In this document: piece after piece, positions 1 through 8,633 of the stretch | Layout of the letters: each line of letters starts with the position of its first letter | Numbering within the stretch: the first letter of the stretch is position 1 | Source of the DNA: Hungatella sp. UBA5385 | GTDB taxonomy: Bacteria > Bacillota > Clostridia > Lachnospirales > Lachnospiraceae | Assembly (NCBI GenBank): GCA_002409995.1 | Contig: DHOR01000040.1 | Span: 45,819-109,818 of the forward strand | Direction of reading: 5' to 3' | DNA: 64,000 nucleotides | The notes under the pieces: model-generated | The model's database searches: none | Told to the model about the DNA's origin: nothing | What the model saw: only the letters and a program-made list of their open reading frames with translations | Made by a program: the position numbers and the translations under genes

Positions 1-1
1 G

Positions 2-1033
2 GGCGAACGGCAGATTATCAATCCTGAAAGGCTAAAAACCGTGTTTCTACGTATGTTGAAGGAAGCCGGAGTGATGTTGAGATTATATACCTTTGCCTGT
101 GAAGCAATCATGGAAGGGAATACAATCACAGGGGCCATCATAGAGAGTAAATCGGGTAGAGAAGCAATTAAGGCTAAAATCGTCATCGATGCAACAGGTG
201 ATGGCGATATTGCGGCAAAAGCCGGAGTTCCATATTTTATGGGAAGAGAAAGTGATGGGAAGATGCAGCCGGCCAGCATCATGTTCAAGGTTGCCGGAGT
301 AGATGTGGAACGGGGAGTATTTCCGGGAGGGTTTGAAGAAACCTTCCAGATACCGGCTGGGGATATCCAGGAGCTGGGGAGAGAACATATCTCTAAACCG
401 GCTGGTCATGTCCTCCTTTACAAAACAACTTTACCGGGTGTAGTGACCTGCAATATGACAAATTGCATCGGTATCGATGGAACCAATACCGACGATCTGA
501 CAGAAGCCACCATTGTCTGCCGGGAGCAGATGGATGAAATTATAGAGTTTCTGCGAGGTTTTGTTCCCGGATTTGAAAACTGCTATCTGATCAGTTCAGC
601 TTCCTTAATTGGTGTCCGGGAAACCAGGCATTTTAAAGGAGAAGCGACTATTACAGAGCAGGATATTCTGGAAGCCAGAATATTTGATGACTGGGTGGTT
701 ACAAAGGCCAGCTTTAATTTTGATGTACACAATCTGACAGGAGATGGTCTGGATGAGACTGGGGCACAAAAAGAATTTAAGCAGAAGAAAGGTTATACCA
801 TCCCTTATGGAGCCTTTGTACCTTTGAAAATCGATAATCTATATCTGGCAGGAAGAAATATATCCGGCACTCATATGGCCCATTCCAATTATAGGGTTAT
901 GCCGATTTGTGCCAATATGGGGCAGGCGGTGGGAATTGCTGCTGCTATGTGTGCAGCTTGTGAGACGACTCCCAGGCAGTTGGATGTTAAGAATGTTCAG
1001 AAACGATTGATGGAGCTAGGAGTAAATCCGTAA
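2..1033 (+). CDS. FAD-dependent oxidoreductase, 5'-truncated by the window edge
   Basis: The open frame already runs at base 2, so the start lies outside the window. The visible part (about 343 residues) has the features of the FAD-dependent oxidoreductase family PF12831: the segment VIDATGDGDIAAKAG, which closes the FAD-binding half, and a C-terminal YLAGRNISGTH followed by a glycine/alanine-rich FAD-contacting segment. The N-terminal dinucleotide-binding GxGxxG is not in the window. It is followed 14 bases later by a second member of the same family, so the two are probably co-transcribed. The neighbouring GntP permease and enolase-family dehydratase suggest a role in oxidising a sugar acid or polyol; that substrate is inference. 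Confidence 0.8.
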   Translation, partial: GERQIINPERLKTVFLRMLKEAGVMLRLYTFACEAIMEGNTITGAIIESKSGREAIKAKIVIDATGDGDIAAKAGVPYFMGRESDGKMQPASIMFKVAGVDVERGVFPGGFEETFQIPAGDIQELGREHISKPAGHVLLYKTTLPGVVTCNMTNCIGIDGTNTDDLTEATIVCREQMDEIIEFLRGFVPGFENCYLISSASLIGVRETRHFKGEATITEQDILEARIFDDWVVTKASFNFDVHNLTGDGLDETGAQKEFKQKKGYTIPYGAFVPLKIDNLYLAGRNISGTHMAHSNYRVMPICANMGQAVGIAAAMCAACETTPRQLDVKNVQKRLMELGVNP

Positions 1034-1047
1034 ACAGGAGGAATAAG

Positions 1048-2808
1048 ATGCGGGAAGTCCAGGAAATGACGTTTGACTTTATTGTAGTTGGTGGAGGGAT
1101 GGCAGGTATCTGCGGGGCAATTGCTGCTGCCAGAAAAGGAATCTCCACCGCATTGATTCATAATCGCCCTGTTCTTGGCGGGAATGCCAGTTCTGAGATA
1201 CGTATGCATATTTGTGGTGCAGACCATCACATGTCTGTGCCTAATGCCAGGGAAACAGGTGTTTTGGAAGAAATCCTATTAGAGAACAAAAGAAGAAATC
1301 CAGAGATGGTATATCCTATATTTGATGCGGTTCTTTGGGAAAAAGTGCATTTTCAGGAAAACCTTACGTTGTATCTGAATACTCATATGACGGAAGTGGA
1401 ATGTCAGAATATGAAAATTACTGGTATTTATGCCAAGCAGCTGACAACGGAGAAGACTTTTCACTTTATAGGAACCATGTTTATGGATGCAACCGGAGAT
1501 GGTGTTCTGGGGGCAATGGCTGGGGCGGAATTCCGGGTTGGAAGAGAAGGAAGGAACCAATATGGGGAAAGCCTGGCTCCGGAGCAGGAGGACTCCTTTA
1601 CTATGGGGAGCTCATTGATGTTTAAGGCCAGAGATATGGGGCATCAGGTTCCTTTCATAAAGCCATTCTGGGCTAATACCTATACGGAAGAACAATTGAA
1701 GCTGCGTGACCATAGCAATATATCATCTGGATACTGGTGGATTGAACTGGGAGGCGGAGAGCAGGAGATAATTCGTGATGGAGAAGAAATACGTGATGAG
1801 TTGTTGAAAGCGGTTTATGGCGTATGGGATCATATCAAAAATGGAGGAGATCATGGAGCCGGCCAGATGGAGCTTGATTGGGTAGGTTTCTTGCCTGGAA
1901 AGCGGGAAAGCCGCAGGTTGATAGGAGATTATGTGCTGACGGAGAAGGACTGTCTGGAAGGAACCGAGTTTAAGGATGCAATTGCCTATGGAGGCTGGCC
2001 TATGGATATCCATACGGTAGAAGGTTTTCTAAATGAAACAGATAACCCTACGGTATGGAATCAGGTGAATGGTATCTATTCCATACCTTATCGTTGTCTG
2101 TATTCTTGTAATGTAGAGAATCTATTTTTGGGTGGTCGTGTGATTAGCTGCAGTCATGTGGCATTTTCTTCTACCAGAGTGATGGGAACCTGTGCAGTGG
2201 CCGGACAGGCAGCAGGTACAGCGGCGGCTTTGGCAGTGAAAAAAGCAATCCTTCCAAGAGAGGTATTATCTTCAATTGAAGAACTTCAGCAGACTCTGCT
2301 AAAAGATGACTGTTATATTCCTTATGTGAAAAACCAGGATGCAGATGACAGAGCCAGGACAGCTGTTGTAACGGCATCCCATTGGTTGGAAGGGTGTGAA
2401 CCAGAGCAGGTAATTAACGGAGTAGCAAGGACGGTTGGAGATGAGACTAATTGCTGGCGGGCACTTACCAAAGATAAACCAATTCTGGAGTTGAAATTAT
2501 CTGAGCCGCTATGGATAGAGGAGCTTCAGATAACTCTTGATTCTAATTTAAGCAGGGAAATCACGCCATCTATAGACGATGCAGTGTTGGCAAGACAGGA
2601 GTTTCAGCCGCCATCAGAACTAATTGATCGTTATGAAATAGATGTTTTGTTGGAAGGAGAGATCATAGAACATCGGGAACTGCGTTCTATGGGACAGAGG
2701 CTGCAGCGGATTTCACTGGGGTGTATCAGGGGTGATACGGTGAGAGTGAAAGCAGTTTCTACTTATGGAAGTGAAAATGCAGGTATCTTTGAAGTAAGAA
2801 TTTATTAA
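1048..2808 (+). CDS. FAD-dependent oxidoreductase (PF12831-like)
   Basis: A 586-residue protein. The N-terminus carries a dinucleotide-binding fold, DFIVVGGGMAGICGAIAAA (residues about 10-28), followed by RPVLGGNASSEIR, the usual PF12831 signature. DATGDGVLGAMAG lies near residue 150 and a second FAD segment, LFLGGRVISCSHVAFSS, near residue 355. The last 150 residues extend beyond the FAD core and resemble a small beta-rich accessory domain; I do not recognise it. The ribosome site AGGAGG sits just before the ATG at 1048. It forms a tandem pair with the preceding paralogous oxidoreductase. The cofactor is FAD by motif; the substrate is unknown. Confidence 0.85.
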   Translation: MREVQEMTFDFIVVGGGMAGICGAIAAARKGISTALIHNRPVLGGNASSEIRMHICGADHHMSVPNARETGVLEEILLENKRRNPEMVYPIFDAVLWEKVHFQENLTLYLNTHMTEVECQNMKITGIYAKQLTTEKTFHFIGTMFMDATGDGVLGAMAGAEFRVGREGRNQYGESLAPEQEDSFTMGSSLMFKARDMGHQVPFIKPFWANTYTEEQLKLRDHSNISSGYWWIELGGGEQEIIRDGEEIRDELLKAVYGVWDHIKNGGDHGAGQMELDWVGFLPGKRESRRLIGDYVLTEKDCLEGTEFKDAIAYGGWPMDIHTVEGFLNETDNPTVWNQVNGIYSIPYRCLYSCNVENLFLGGRVISCSHVAFSSTRVMGTCAVAGQAAGTAAALAVKKAILPREVLSSIEELQQTLLKDDCYIPYVKNQDADDRARTAVVTASHWLEGCEPEQVINGVARTVGDETNCWRALTKDKPILELKLSEPLWIEELQITLDSNLSREITPSIDDAVLARQEFQPPSELIDRYEIDVLLEGEIIEHRELRSMGQRLQRISLGCIRGDTVRVKAVSTYGSENAGIFEVRIY

Positions 2809-2809
2809 A

Positions 2810-2861
2810 ATCGATGAAGAGGAAGAACAAACTTTGGAAGGGGTTGTTCTTTCTCTTTTGT
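2810..2861 (+). terminator. Rho-independent terminator; copy A of a dispersed 52-bp repeat
   Basis: The stem AAGAACAA / TTGTTCTT with a CTTTGGAAGGGG-type loop is followed by a T-rich run, directly after the oxidoreductase stop codon. The same 52 bases recur on the opposite strand at 62751-62802 with two differences (50 of 52 identical by eye). Confidence 0.85.
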
Positions 2862-2935
2862 TCTATATTTATGAAATCCTTTACTTTTTAAACCCCTGTA
2901 ATTCTTGCATAAAATGTTGCAGGCACAATTCTTTC

Positions 2936-3004
2936 ACTATGAAAAATATTAGTATCTAAGAATTTTGCTAATATATTTACCAATATTAGTGACCTTGTTA
3001 TACT
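2936..3004 (+). promoter_or_regulatory. Promoter and operator block of the GntP permease gene
   Basis: The block 2941-2980 (GAAAAATATTAG..., ...GCTAATATATTTAC) is nearly the same as 4458-4497 upstream of the dehydratase gene. It contains ATTAG/CTAAT half-sites. A promoter fits as TTTACC (2976-2981), a 17-base spacer and TATACT (2999-3004). Two genes with the same block imply a shared regulator; its identity is unknown and no regulator gene of the right type is in the window. Confidence 0.6.
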
Positions 3005-3046
3005 AATTGGGTTGCTTTGAGTTTATTAGGAATGGATGGTGGGTTT

Positions 3047-4330
3047 ATGAATCTTGCAGGCATATTGATTGCCATTGTATTATTGATCATACTGATCTAT
3101 AAGAGAGTTAGTCTGATTCCGGCCACTTTAATCTGTGTGTTGGTTTTGGCAGTTACAAATGGAATGAATTTTACAGAATTGGTCATGGGACATTATGCAG
3201 TTTCTCTTGCTGATTTTATCGCAAAATACTTTATGGTATTTGTGACCAATGCACTGTTTGGCAAAATTATGGAGGAGACTTTACTGGCTGCGGCTTTTTC
3301 TAAAATGATCGGCAAAGCATTTGGTGATCGCAATGCCGTATATGGTGCAATGCTTGCAACTGCACTTCTTTCTTATGGTGGTATCAGTGTTTTTGTTATT
3401 GTATTTACAGTGTATCCGATATTCCTTGCAACATTTCAGAAAGCGGATTTACCAAGAAAGCTAATTCCTGCATGTATTATGTCAAGCTCCTGCACATTTC
3501 CTCTTTCCATGCTTCCGGGAGGGGCGCAGCTGAATAATATTATTCCGTCACAGTATATGGGGACTTCTCCGCTGGCGGCTTTTCCAATCGGTATGGCCTG
3601 TTCGGTGCTGTGCATGGGATTTTTATATTTTTATTTCCGCTACGAGTTTAACAGGGCGAGAGCGAAAGGTGAACATTTTGATGCAGATGAGAAGATTTTG
3701 GAACGGATTTCCCGTTTTCAACAGGAGACAGATGTAAAACCATGGCTTTCTGCGTTACCAATGGTTCTAATTATAATTCTGATTAATGGGTTTCACATGG
3801 ATCTTTCTTATGCTGTACTCTGTGCATCGGCACTTGCCATGTTTATTGGTAGAAAAAATCTGCCTGATAAGTTAAATACCATCAATGAGGGGATTAAAAA
3901 TGTTGGTTCTGCCATGGTTACAACCGCTGCATCCGTTGGATTTGGCGGGGCGGTTCTTTCCTGTTCCGGTGCTAAGATTATTCTGGATGCTATTGCAGCA
4001 ATTTCCTTAAGCCCGGTGATCTCGCTGAGTATAGCGGCTTCATTTGCCGGTCTGCTGACTGGCAATGGGGGCGGCGGCTGTGATGTGGCTATGAGTTTGT
4101 TGTCAGAACAGTATCTGGCGATGGGAGTGTCGAAGGAATTACTGCATAGGATTGTTGCAATAGCAACCGCTTCATTTAGCTGCCTGCCCCATAATGGAAT
4201 GCTGATCACTATCATGGATACCTGTGGTTACTCTGCAAAACAGGCGTATAAATATATATTCATATCTTCGGTTGTCAGTGGTTTCCTATGTCTTGTATTG
4301 GCCAATGTAATGGGATATTTATTAACTTAA
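3047..4330 (+). CDS. GntP-family organic-acid / gluconate-type permease
   Basis: About 427 residues, almost entirely hydrophobic, with roughly 12 membrane spans, matching the GntP (gluconate:H+ symporter) family in length and pattern, including small-residue-rich loops such as GGISVFV and LLTGNGGGGCD. It probably imports a sugar acid or other carboxylate. The frame is open from a TTG at 3017; I prefer the ATG at 3047 (MNLAGIL), which starts directly at the first membrane span behind GGTGGG, with ATG 3032 as an alternative. It has its own promoter block and is followed by a terminator. The substrate is not readable from sequence, but the neighbouring enolase-family dehydratase with a matching promoter suggests they serve the same sugar acid. 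Confidence 0.8.
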   Translation: MNLAGILIAIVLLIILIYKRVSLIPATLICVLVLAVTNGMNFTELVMGHYAVSLADFIAKYFMVFVTNALFGKIMEETLLAAAFSKMIGKAFGDRNAVYGAMLATALLSYGGISVFVIVFTVYPIFLATFQKADLPRKLIPACIMSSSCTFPLSMLPGGAQLNNIIPSQYMGTSPLAAFPIGMACSVLCMGFLYFYFRYEFNRARAKGEHFDADEKILERISRFQQETDVKPWLSALPMVLIIILINGFHMDLSYAVLCASALAMFIGRKNLPDKLNTINEGIKNVGSAMVTTAASVGFGGAVLSCSGAKIILDAIAAISLSPVISLSIAASFAGLLTGNGGGGCDVAMSLLSEQYLAMGVSKELLHRIVAIATASFSCLPHNGMLITIMDTCGYSAKQAYKYIFISSVVSGFLCLVLANVMGYLLT

Positions 4331-4351
4331 AGCAATCATATCGTGAAGTAC

Positions 4352-4391
4352 AAAAAGAGCGGACTTTTCATTTAATGTTCAGCTCTTTTTT
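4352..4391 (+). terminator. Terminator after the GntP permease
   Basis: An AAAGAGC...GTTC / AGCTCTTTTTTT hairpin with a T run lies about 20 bases after the permease stop codon. Confidence 0.75.
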
Positions 4392-4452
4392 TCACTGGTC
4401 TGCAGCATAATAATTCTGTTATCTCGCCAGCCAGAAGATATTTATCAGCATT

Positions 4453-4522
4453 ACTATGAAAATTATTAGTGACTAATAATTTTGCTAATATATTTACTTG
4501 GATTAGCAACCGCTGATATACT
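4453..4522 (+). promoter_or_regulatory. Promoter and operator block of the dehydratase gene
   Basis: Bases 4458-4497 repeat the block found upstream of the GntP permease (2941-2980). The half-sites ATTAGT, ACTAAT, GCTAAT and GATTAGC are spaced through it. The -10 is TATACT (4517-4522) with a weak TTTACT -35 about 18 bases upstream. A strong AGGAGG precedes the ATG at 4547. Confidence 0.6.
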
Positions 4523-4546
4523 CTCTATAAGAAAAGGAGGATATAG

Positions 4547-5740
4547 ATGAAGATTACGAAGGTTGATGTATTACGCGTGAAAGGACAGGTTCGGAACCGA
4601 ACGCCAATTTTATGCAGAATCTATACGGATGAAGGGATATATGGTGACGGAGAAGCAGCTCTGGGATTCGGTTCAGCAAAGCTGGCAGCATTTGGGATTA
4701 TTCAGGATTTGGCCAAAAGCATTATCGGAATGAACCCATTGGATCACGAAGTGATCTGGGACAAATTATACCGCAACTCTTTCTGGGCGCAAAATGGCGG
4801 TCCGGTAATATTTTCCGGTATCAGTGCCATTGATCTGGCATTATGGGATATTAAGGGAAAAGCCTATCAGGCACCTTTATATGAACTTCTGGGCGGAAAG
4901 CGGCGAGACAGTATCAGGGCTTATGCCAGCCAGCTTCAGTTTGGCTGGGGACCCGGCGATAACCTGCCCATGAGGACACCGGAACAGTATGCCAATGAGG
5001 CAAGAAAAGCGGTTGCTGAAGGATACGATTGTGTGAAGTATAACTTCTTCATGTATAAACCGGAAGGTGATCCGGTAAAGCTGACGGAGTTGTTTGGTCC
5101 GGATGATCAGCTGGGGCTGGTGACGCCAGTAAATATGCGGGTAATTGAGAGTCGGATTGCCGCTGTCAGGGAGGCAGTTGGACCGGATGTAGATATTATT
5201 TTGGAAAATCATGCACATACAGATGCACAATCAGCAGTACAGATCGGCAATATGGCTAAAAAATACCAGATTTTTTATTATGAAGAGCCGACGACCCCAA
5301 CACCGCCGCTTTTAAAATATGTACATGATAAAACCGGACTGCCTGTGGCAAGTGGTGAGCGTATTTATTCACGCTGGCAATATGATGAGTATTTTAAAGT
5401 CAATGCTCTGCAGGTGATTCAGCCAGATTTGGGTACCTGTGGTGGAATAACGGAAGTAAAGAAAATATGCGATATGGCTTATGTACATGATGTTGGTGTA
5501 CAGATTCATACCTGCGGAAGCCAGATATCAACTACCGCTGCCCTGCATATTGAGTGTGCAATTCCTAATTTTACCATTCATGAGCATAATGTCTGGGCAT
5601 TGACTCCATCAAACCGGGCGATGTGTATCCATGATTACCAGCCGCAAAACGGCAGCTTTGCAATTCCAGATCTTCCGGGTATTGGTAATGAAATCTCAGA
5701 TTCAGCATTTAGAAATAGTGATATTGTCACCATTGAGTAA
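4547..5740 (+). CDS. Enolase-superfamily sugar-acid dehydratase (mandelate racemase group)
   Basis: A 397-residue mandelate racemase/muconate lactonizing enzyme of the galactonate/gluconate dehydratase type. The N-terminal capping domain covers residues 1-120, followed by the TIM barrel. Candidate metal ligands are E220 in LENHAH, E246 in YYEEP and E271 in SGERIY, with a catalytic-type histidine near residue 322 (QIHTCGS). The first ligand position reads E-N-H where D-x-H is usual in several dehydratases of this group. The enzyme should abstract the proton alpha to a carboxylate and eliminate water, giving a 2-keto-3-deoxy sugar acid. The exact substrate is unknown. The single gene sits behind its own promoter, matched to that of the GntP permease. 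Confidence 0.82.
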   Translation: MKITKVDVLRVKGQVRNRTPILCRIYTDEGIYGDGEAALGFGSAKLAAFGIIQDLAKSIIGMNPLDHEVIWDKLYRNSFWAQNGGPVIFSGISAIDLALWDIKGKAYQAPLYELLGGKRRDSIRAYASQLQFGWGPGDNLPMRTPEQYANEARKAVAEGYDCVKYNFFMYKPEGDPVKLTELFGPDDQLGLVTPVNMRVIESRIAAVREAVGPDVDIILENHAHTDAQSAVQIGNMAKKYQIFYYEEPTTPTPPLLKYVHDKTGLPVASGERIYSRWQYDEYFKVNALQVIQPDLGTCGGITEVKKICDMAYVHDVGVQIHTCGSQISTTAALHIECAIPNFTIHEHNVWALTPSNRAMCIHDYQPQNGSFAIPDLPGIGNEISDSAFRNSDIVTIE

Positions 5741-5783
5741 AGGAAACATATTATTATTTACTGTTATATAACATTAATAACGT

Positions 5784-5860
5784 TGGCTTGTTACTGGTAA
5801 TTCAGGCAAAACCAAACCTATGTCATTCATTTGTTGAATGTCTTGAGTTTGGCTTTTTTT
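5784..5860 (+). promoter_or_regulatory. RAT antiterminator target overlapping a terminator
   Basis: Bases 5784-5812 read GGCTTGTTACTGG, then TTCAGGCAAAACC, matching the ribonucleic antiterminator (RAT) target of BglG/LicT proteins. Its end overlaps the 5' arm (ACCAAAC) of a terminator that closes with GTTTGGCTTTTTTT near 5847-5860. The binding protein is encoded immediately downstream, so the operon should be read through only when the antiterminator is active. Confidence 0.9.
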
Positions 5861-5887
5861 ATTTATAGGAGAGGATTTTAATATAAT

Positions 5888-6739
5888 ATGCGGATTAGGC
5901 AGATTTTTAACAATAATGTGGTTAGTGCTGTTAATGACTTAGGGGAGGAAGTCATTATTATGGGACGCAGTATTGGGTTTACAAAGAAAAAGGGAGATAT
6001 TGTTCCAAAGCACCAGGTAGAAAAGGTATTTTCCCTGACACCACAAAGCAATGATAAATTTAAGCAGCTGTTGGAAGGTATTGCTTTTGAACATCTGCAG
6101 ATTTCAGATGAGATTATTATGATGGCAAAGCAGTCCATTGGTAAACGGTTTAGTGAAAATATTTATATCACACTGACCGATCATATCAGCTATGCACTTG
6201 AACGGTATCAGCAGGGGATTATCTTAAAAAATGCCATGTTGTTTGAAATTAAGCGTTTTTATGCTCCGGAATTTGCTGCCGGACAGAAGGCACTTCAGAT
6301 GATCCGGGAGCAATTTGACGTGGAGCTTGATGAGGATGAGGCGGGTTTTATTGCCCTTCATTTTGTCAATGCGGAGCTGGATACCTCAATGGAAGATATG
6401 AAGAACCTTACTTCTATGATACGTAACGTCCTTAAACTGGTTTCTTTTCACTTTCAAATGGATTTTGATGAAAGTTCACTGGACTATAGCCGGTTTGTAA
6501 CCCACTTAAGATATCTTGGACAGCGGATGTTTAAAGGGAATGGTGAACAGTTTGATTACCAGGATTTGGGAGAGCTTGTCCAGACGAAATACCCAAAGGC
6601 GTATCAATGTGCGGAAAAAGTGACTGCTTATTTAGAAAAACAGTACCATGTCATTATTTCGGAAGATGATACCATCTTTTTAGCAGTACATATTCAACGA
6701 TTAACAAAACCCGGATCAGGGGGAAGAGGGAGTTATTAA
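5888..6739 (+). CDS. licT: BglG/LicT-family transcriptional antiterminator
   Basis: A 283-residue protein with the usual three parts: an RNA-binding CAT domain at residues 1-55 (RQIFNNNVVSAV, GRSIGFTKKKGD) and two PTS regulation domains, PRD1 (about 65-170, with histidines near LTDHISYALER and FIALHFVNAE) and PRD2 (about 175-283, with FVTHLRYLGQR and IFLAVHIQRL). Phosphorylation of these histidines by the PTS decides whether it binds the RAT hairpin just upstream and allows transcription of the beta-glucoside genes that follow. It ends one base before the PTS gene. Whether to call it LicT or BglG is not settled by the sequence. Confidence 0.9.
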   Translation: MRIRQIFNNNVVSAVNDLGEEVIIMGRSIGFTKKKGDIVPKHQVEKVFSLTPQSNDKFKQLLEGIAFEHLQISDEIIMMAKQSIGKRFSENIYITLTDHISYALERYQQGIILKNAMLFEIKRFYAPEFAAGQKALQMIREQFDVELDEDEAGFIALHFVNAELDTSMEDMKNLTSMIRNVLKLVSFHFQMDFDESSLDYSRFVTHLRYLGQRMFKGNGEQFDYQDLGELVQTKYPKAYQCAEKVTAYLEKQYHVIISEDDTIFLAVHIQRLTKPGSGGRGSY

Positions 6740-6740
6740 T

Positions 6741-8633
6741 ATGAGTAATAAAAATCTTGCAACAGAAATTTTGGTACACATAGGTGGAAAAGAGAATGTT
6801 TCCATGGTAACCCATTGTGCCACCCGTCTCCGCTTTAATTTAAAAGATAATAAAAAAGCAGACAAAAAAGCGATGGAAAAACTGGAAGGTGTCTTAGGGG
6901 TAGTTGAAAAAGGCGGACAATTCCAGGTGGTTATCGGTAATGAAGTAGCAAATGTATTTCAAGAAGTCACAACACTGGGCGATTTTAATACAGACCGGAC
7001 AGCGGCTGAAGATGTAAAACAGGGAGTTCTTAATACAGTATTCGATACTATCGCCGGCATCTTCACGCCATTCCTGCCTGCCCTTATAGGTGCTGGTATG
7101 ATAAAGGCTGTGATGTCATTTCTGGTGGTTTTAAAGCTGGTTGATTCCGGGACTCAGATCTATGCCATCCTAAATATTATTGCAGATTCAGCTTTTTATT
7201 TTATGCCAATGATGCTGGCTTATTCAGCAGCACAAAAATTTAAAACCAATCCTTATCTGGCAATGACCCTGGGAGGAATTTTGCTTCATCCTAATTTTGT
7301 TTCTATGGTCGATATTGCAAAGGCAGGAGGAGACCCCCTTAGTTTACTGGGGATTCCCATTCCTCTGGTAAGCTATTCTTCATCGGTTATTCCCATCATC
7401 CTTTCTGTATGGTTTATGTCTTTTGTATACAAAACGGCTGATCGGATATCACCCAAGATTATTAAGTTTCTGTTTGTACCTTTAGTAACCACACTTGTCA
7501 CCGCACCAATTATGCTGGTTGCAATTGGTCCTCTGGGAAATTATATCGGTAATGTTGTGGCGGCTGGCATCTCGTTTCTGGACACTCGTGCCGGCTGGTT
7601 AACGCCAATGCTGATTGGAGCCTTTAATCCACTGCTGGTTATGGCTGGTATGCATTATGCCATTGTACCTTTTGGCCTAAACAGTCTGGCGACAGTGGGA
7701 TATGATACTCTTGTAGGACCGGGAATGCTGCCTTCGAATATTGCCCAGGGTGGTGCGGCACTTGCGGTTGCCTTACGGACGAAGGATTCCAAGTTGAAGC
7801 AGCTTGCATCATCTGCCGGCGTGACCGCTCTTTGCGGGATTACAGAACCGGCAATCTATGGTGTGAACTTAAAACTGAAACGTCCCTTCTATGCAGTGCT
7901 GATTGCTGGTGGTCTTGGCGGGCTTTTTGCAGGAATTTTCAGTGTACGCCGCTATTCCAGTGGTCCAATTGGTCTGCTGACCCTGCCTGTGTACCTTGGG
8001 GACCCGGTTTCAAATTTTATTTTTGCTATTCTGGCCTGTGTGGTTGCATTTGTGGCTGCTTTTATTCTTACTTTGGTTTTTGGTTTTGAAGATCCTGCAG
8101 AAGCAGAAGATGTAATTGCTGTAAAAGCGGAAGAAAAGATGATCATCAACAATGCAGCAATGAGTATCGTAAGCCCAATGAGTGGAGAAACAGTACCTCT
8201 TTCGACGATTGATGATGAAATGTTTTCTACAGAGATTCTGGGAAAGGGAATTGCCATCAAACCGGATATTGGCCGGGTTATTGCACCTTTTGATGGGATA
8301 GTGAATGTCTTTGTGACAAAACATGCCATCGGTCTGGTTGGCGATAATGGTGTTGAATTATTAATCCATGTGGGGCTGGATACTGTTAAGCTGGATGGAA
8401 AGTATTTTACTGCAAAAGTTAAAAATGATACCCATATAAAAAAGGGAGAGGTCATTCTTGAGTTTGATATGGAGGCTATTGAGAGTGAGGGGTATCAGGT
8501 GGTCACTCCGGTAATCATTTCCAATTCAAACAACTTTGACAGCATTTGGCCGACAAAGGAAAAACAGGTACACTTTGGAGATGATCTGGTAAATATAAAT
8601 ATTATGGAAGGAGATATAAATTATGAGATGTGA
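6741..8633 (+). CDS. bglP: PTS beta-glucoside transporter, fused EIIBCA
   Basis: A 630-residue permease with domain order B-C-A. EIIB is at residues 1-85, with the phospho-cysteine in THCATRLRFNL (near residue 26). EIIC covers about 105-450 with some ten membrane spans. A glucose-type EIIA lies at about 470-620 with the phospho-histidine in LLIHVGLDTVKLDG. It imports and phosphorylates aryl- or oligo-beta-glucosides. The antiterminator lies directly upstream and the gene overlaps the downstream GH4 glycosidase by 11 bases, so uptake and hydrolysis are coupled. The length matches the family. Confidence 0.92.
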   Translation: MSNKNLATEILVHIGGKENVSMVTHCATRLRFNLKDNKKADKKAMEKLEGVLGVVEKGGQFQVVIGNEVANVFQEVTTLGDFNTDRTAAEDVKQGVLNTVFDTIAGIFTPFLPALIGAGMIKAVMSFLVVLKLVDSGTQIYAILNIIADSAFYFMPMMLAYSAAQKFKTNPYLAMTLGGILLHPNFVSMVDIAKAGGDPLSLLGIPIPLVSYSSSVIPIILSVWFMSFVYKTADRISPKIIKFLFVPLVTTLVTAPIMLVAIGPLGNYIGNVVAAGISFLDTRAGWLTPMLIGAFNPLLVMAGMHYAIVPFGLNSLATVGYDTLVGPGMLPSNIAQGGAALAVALRTKDSKLKQLASSAGVTALCGITEPAIYGVNLKLKRPFYAVLIAGGLGGLFAGIFSVRRYSSGPIGLLTLPVYLGDPVSNFIFAILACVVAFVAAFILTLVFGFEDPAEAEDVIAVKAEEKMIINNAAMSIVSPMSGETVPLSTIDDEMFSTEILGKGIAIKPDIGRVIAPFDGIVNVFVTKHAIGLVGDNGVELLIHVGLDTVKLDGKYFTAKVKNDTHIKKGEVILEFDMEAIESEGYQVVTPVIISNSNNFDSIWPTKEKQVHFGDDLVNINIMEGDINYEM

